Source: an uncultured Bacilli bacterium
Lineage (GTDB): Bacteria > Bacillota_I > Bacilli_A > RF39 > UBA660
Direction of reading: 5' to 3'
DNA length: 42,798 nt
Assembly: GCA_934101345.1 (NCBI GenBank)
Contig: CAKOQV010000004.1
Location: 1 to 42,798 of the forward strand
Shown: positions 42,794-42,798 of the stretch, piece by piece
Numbering within the stretch: position 1 is the first letter of the stretch
How the letters are laid out: every line of letters begins with the position of its first letter
Notes under the pieces: generated by a model
Databases searched by the model: none
What the model saw: only the letters and a program-made list of their open reading frames with translations
What the model was told of the DNA's origin: nothing
Program-made: the position numbers and the translations under genes

Positions 42794-42798
42794 ATATA

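Overview
This is a very AT-rich (by eye well under 35% GC) chromosomal window from a low-GC, endospore-forming Gram-positive bacterium, most likely an uncultured, gut-type member of the Bacilli or a neighbouring Firmicutes order. The evidence is Bacillus-like gene order, strong GGAGG/GGTGA ribosome binding sites, a T-box leader, and five sporulation-associated genes (bofA, spoVT, spoIID, spoIIQ, spoIIID). TGA is used as a stop (for example at 1272-1274 and 3702-3704) and Trp is read from TGG, so the code is standard and not Mollicutes code 4. No prophage, transposase or CRISPR array is visible.

Layout. 1-5118: the dnaX tail, then ybaB, recR, bofA, holB, ricT, a tRNA1(Val) N6-methyltransferase, rsmI and pth, tightly packed and often overlapping; this is a compressed version of the origin-proximal Bacillus order. 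5172-9103: mfd and spoVT. 9104-9597: the only non-coding stretch above 300 bases, holding two divergent paired-hairpin elements and a T-box riboswitch. 9598-12701: dUTPase-metG under the T-box, a 53-residue membrane microprotein, tatD. 12754-16507: cell-wall and sporulation genes (3D-domain protein, spoIID, spoIIQ, spoIIID, mbl). 16605-20361: rpiB, DUF1146, dusB, RDD, lysS. 20461-24467: a YfcC-like permease and clpC. 24481-26843, minus strand: a two-gene envelope operon (phosphodiester-glycosidase protein and an internally duplicated surface protein). 27041-31874: DUF951, an AbgT-family transporter, ychF, pepF. 32035-37128: a small secreted protein (minus), prfB with its +1 frameshift, two YitT paralogues, ftsEX. 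37171-42798: a DUF6512-like membrane protein (minus), an arylsulfotransferase-like protein, a Y-family DNA polymerase, tex and tRNA-Gly(TCC).

Most genes are housekeeping: replication and repair (dnaX, holB, recR, mfd, Y-family polymerase), translation (metG, lysS, prfB, pth, rsmI, dusB, ychF, tRNA-Gly), protein turnover (clpC, pepF), and envelope and sporulation (mbl, ftsEX, spoIID/Q, 3D protein).

The most unusual signal is a dispersed family of paired-hairpin elements, five copies in five intergenic positions (9116-9206 minus; about 9240-9313; 21971-22058; 28800-28885; about 37742-37837). Each has two abutting hairpins with 9-11 bp stems of differing sequence, nearly all interrupted at the same place by an A/G or A/A mismatch next to an AG/CT closing step. 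Three copies share a nearly identical leader resembling a -10 box followed by GG. Stems that change in sequence but keep their pairing suggest a folded RNA or a structured extragenic repeat. I do not recognise it as a known family.
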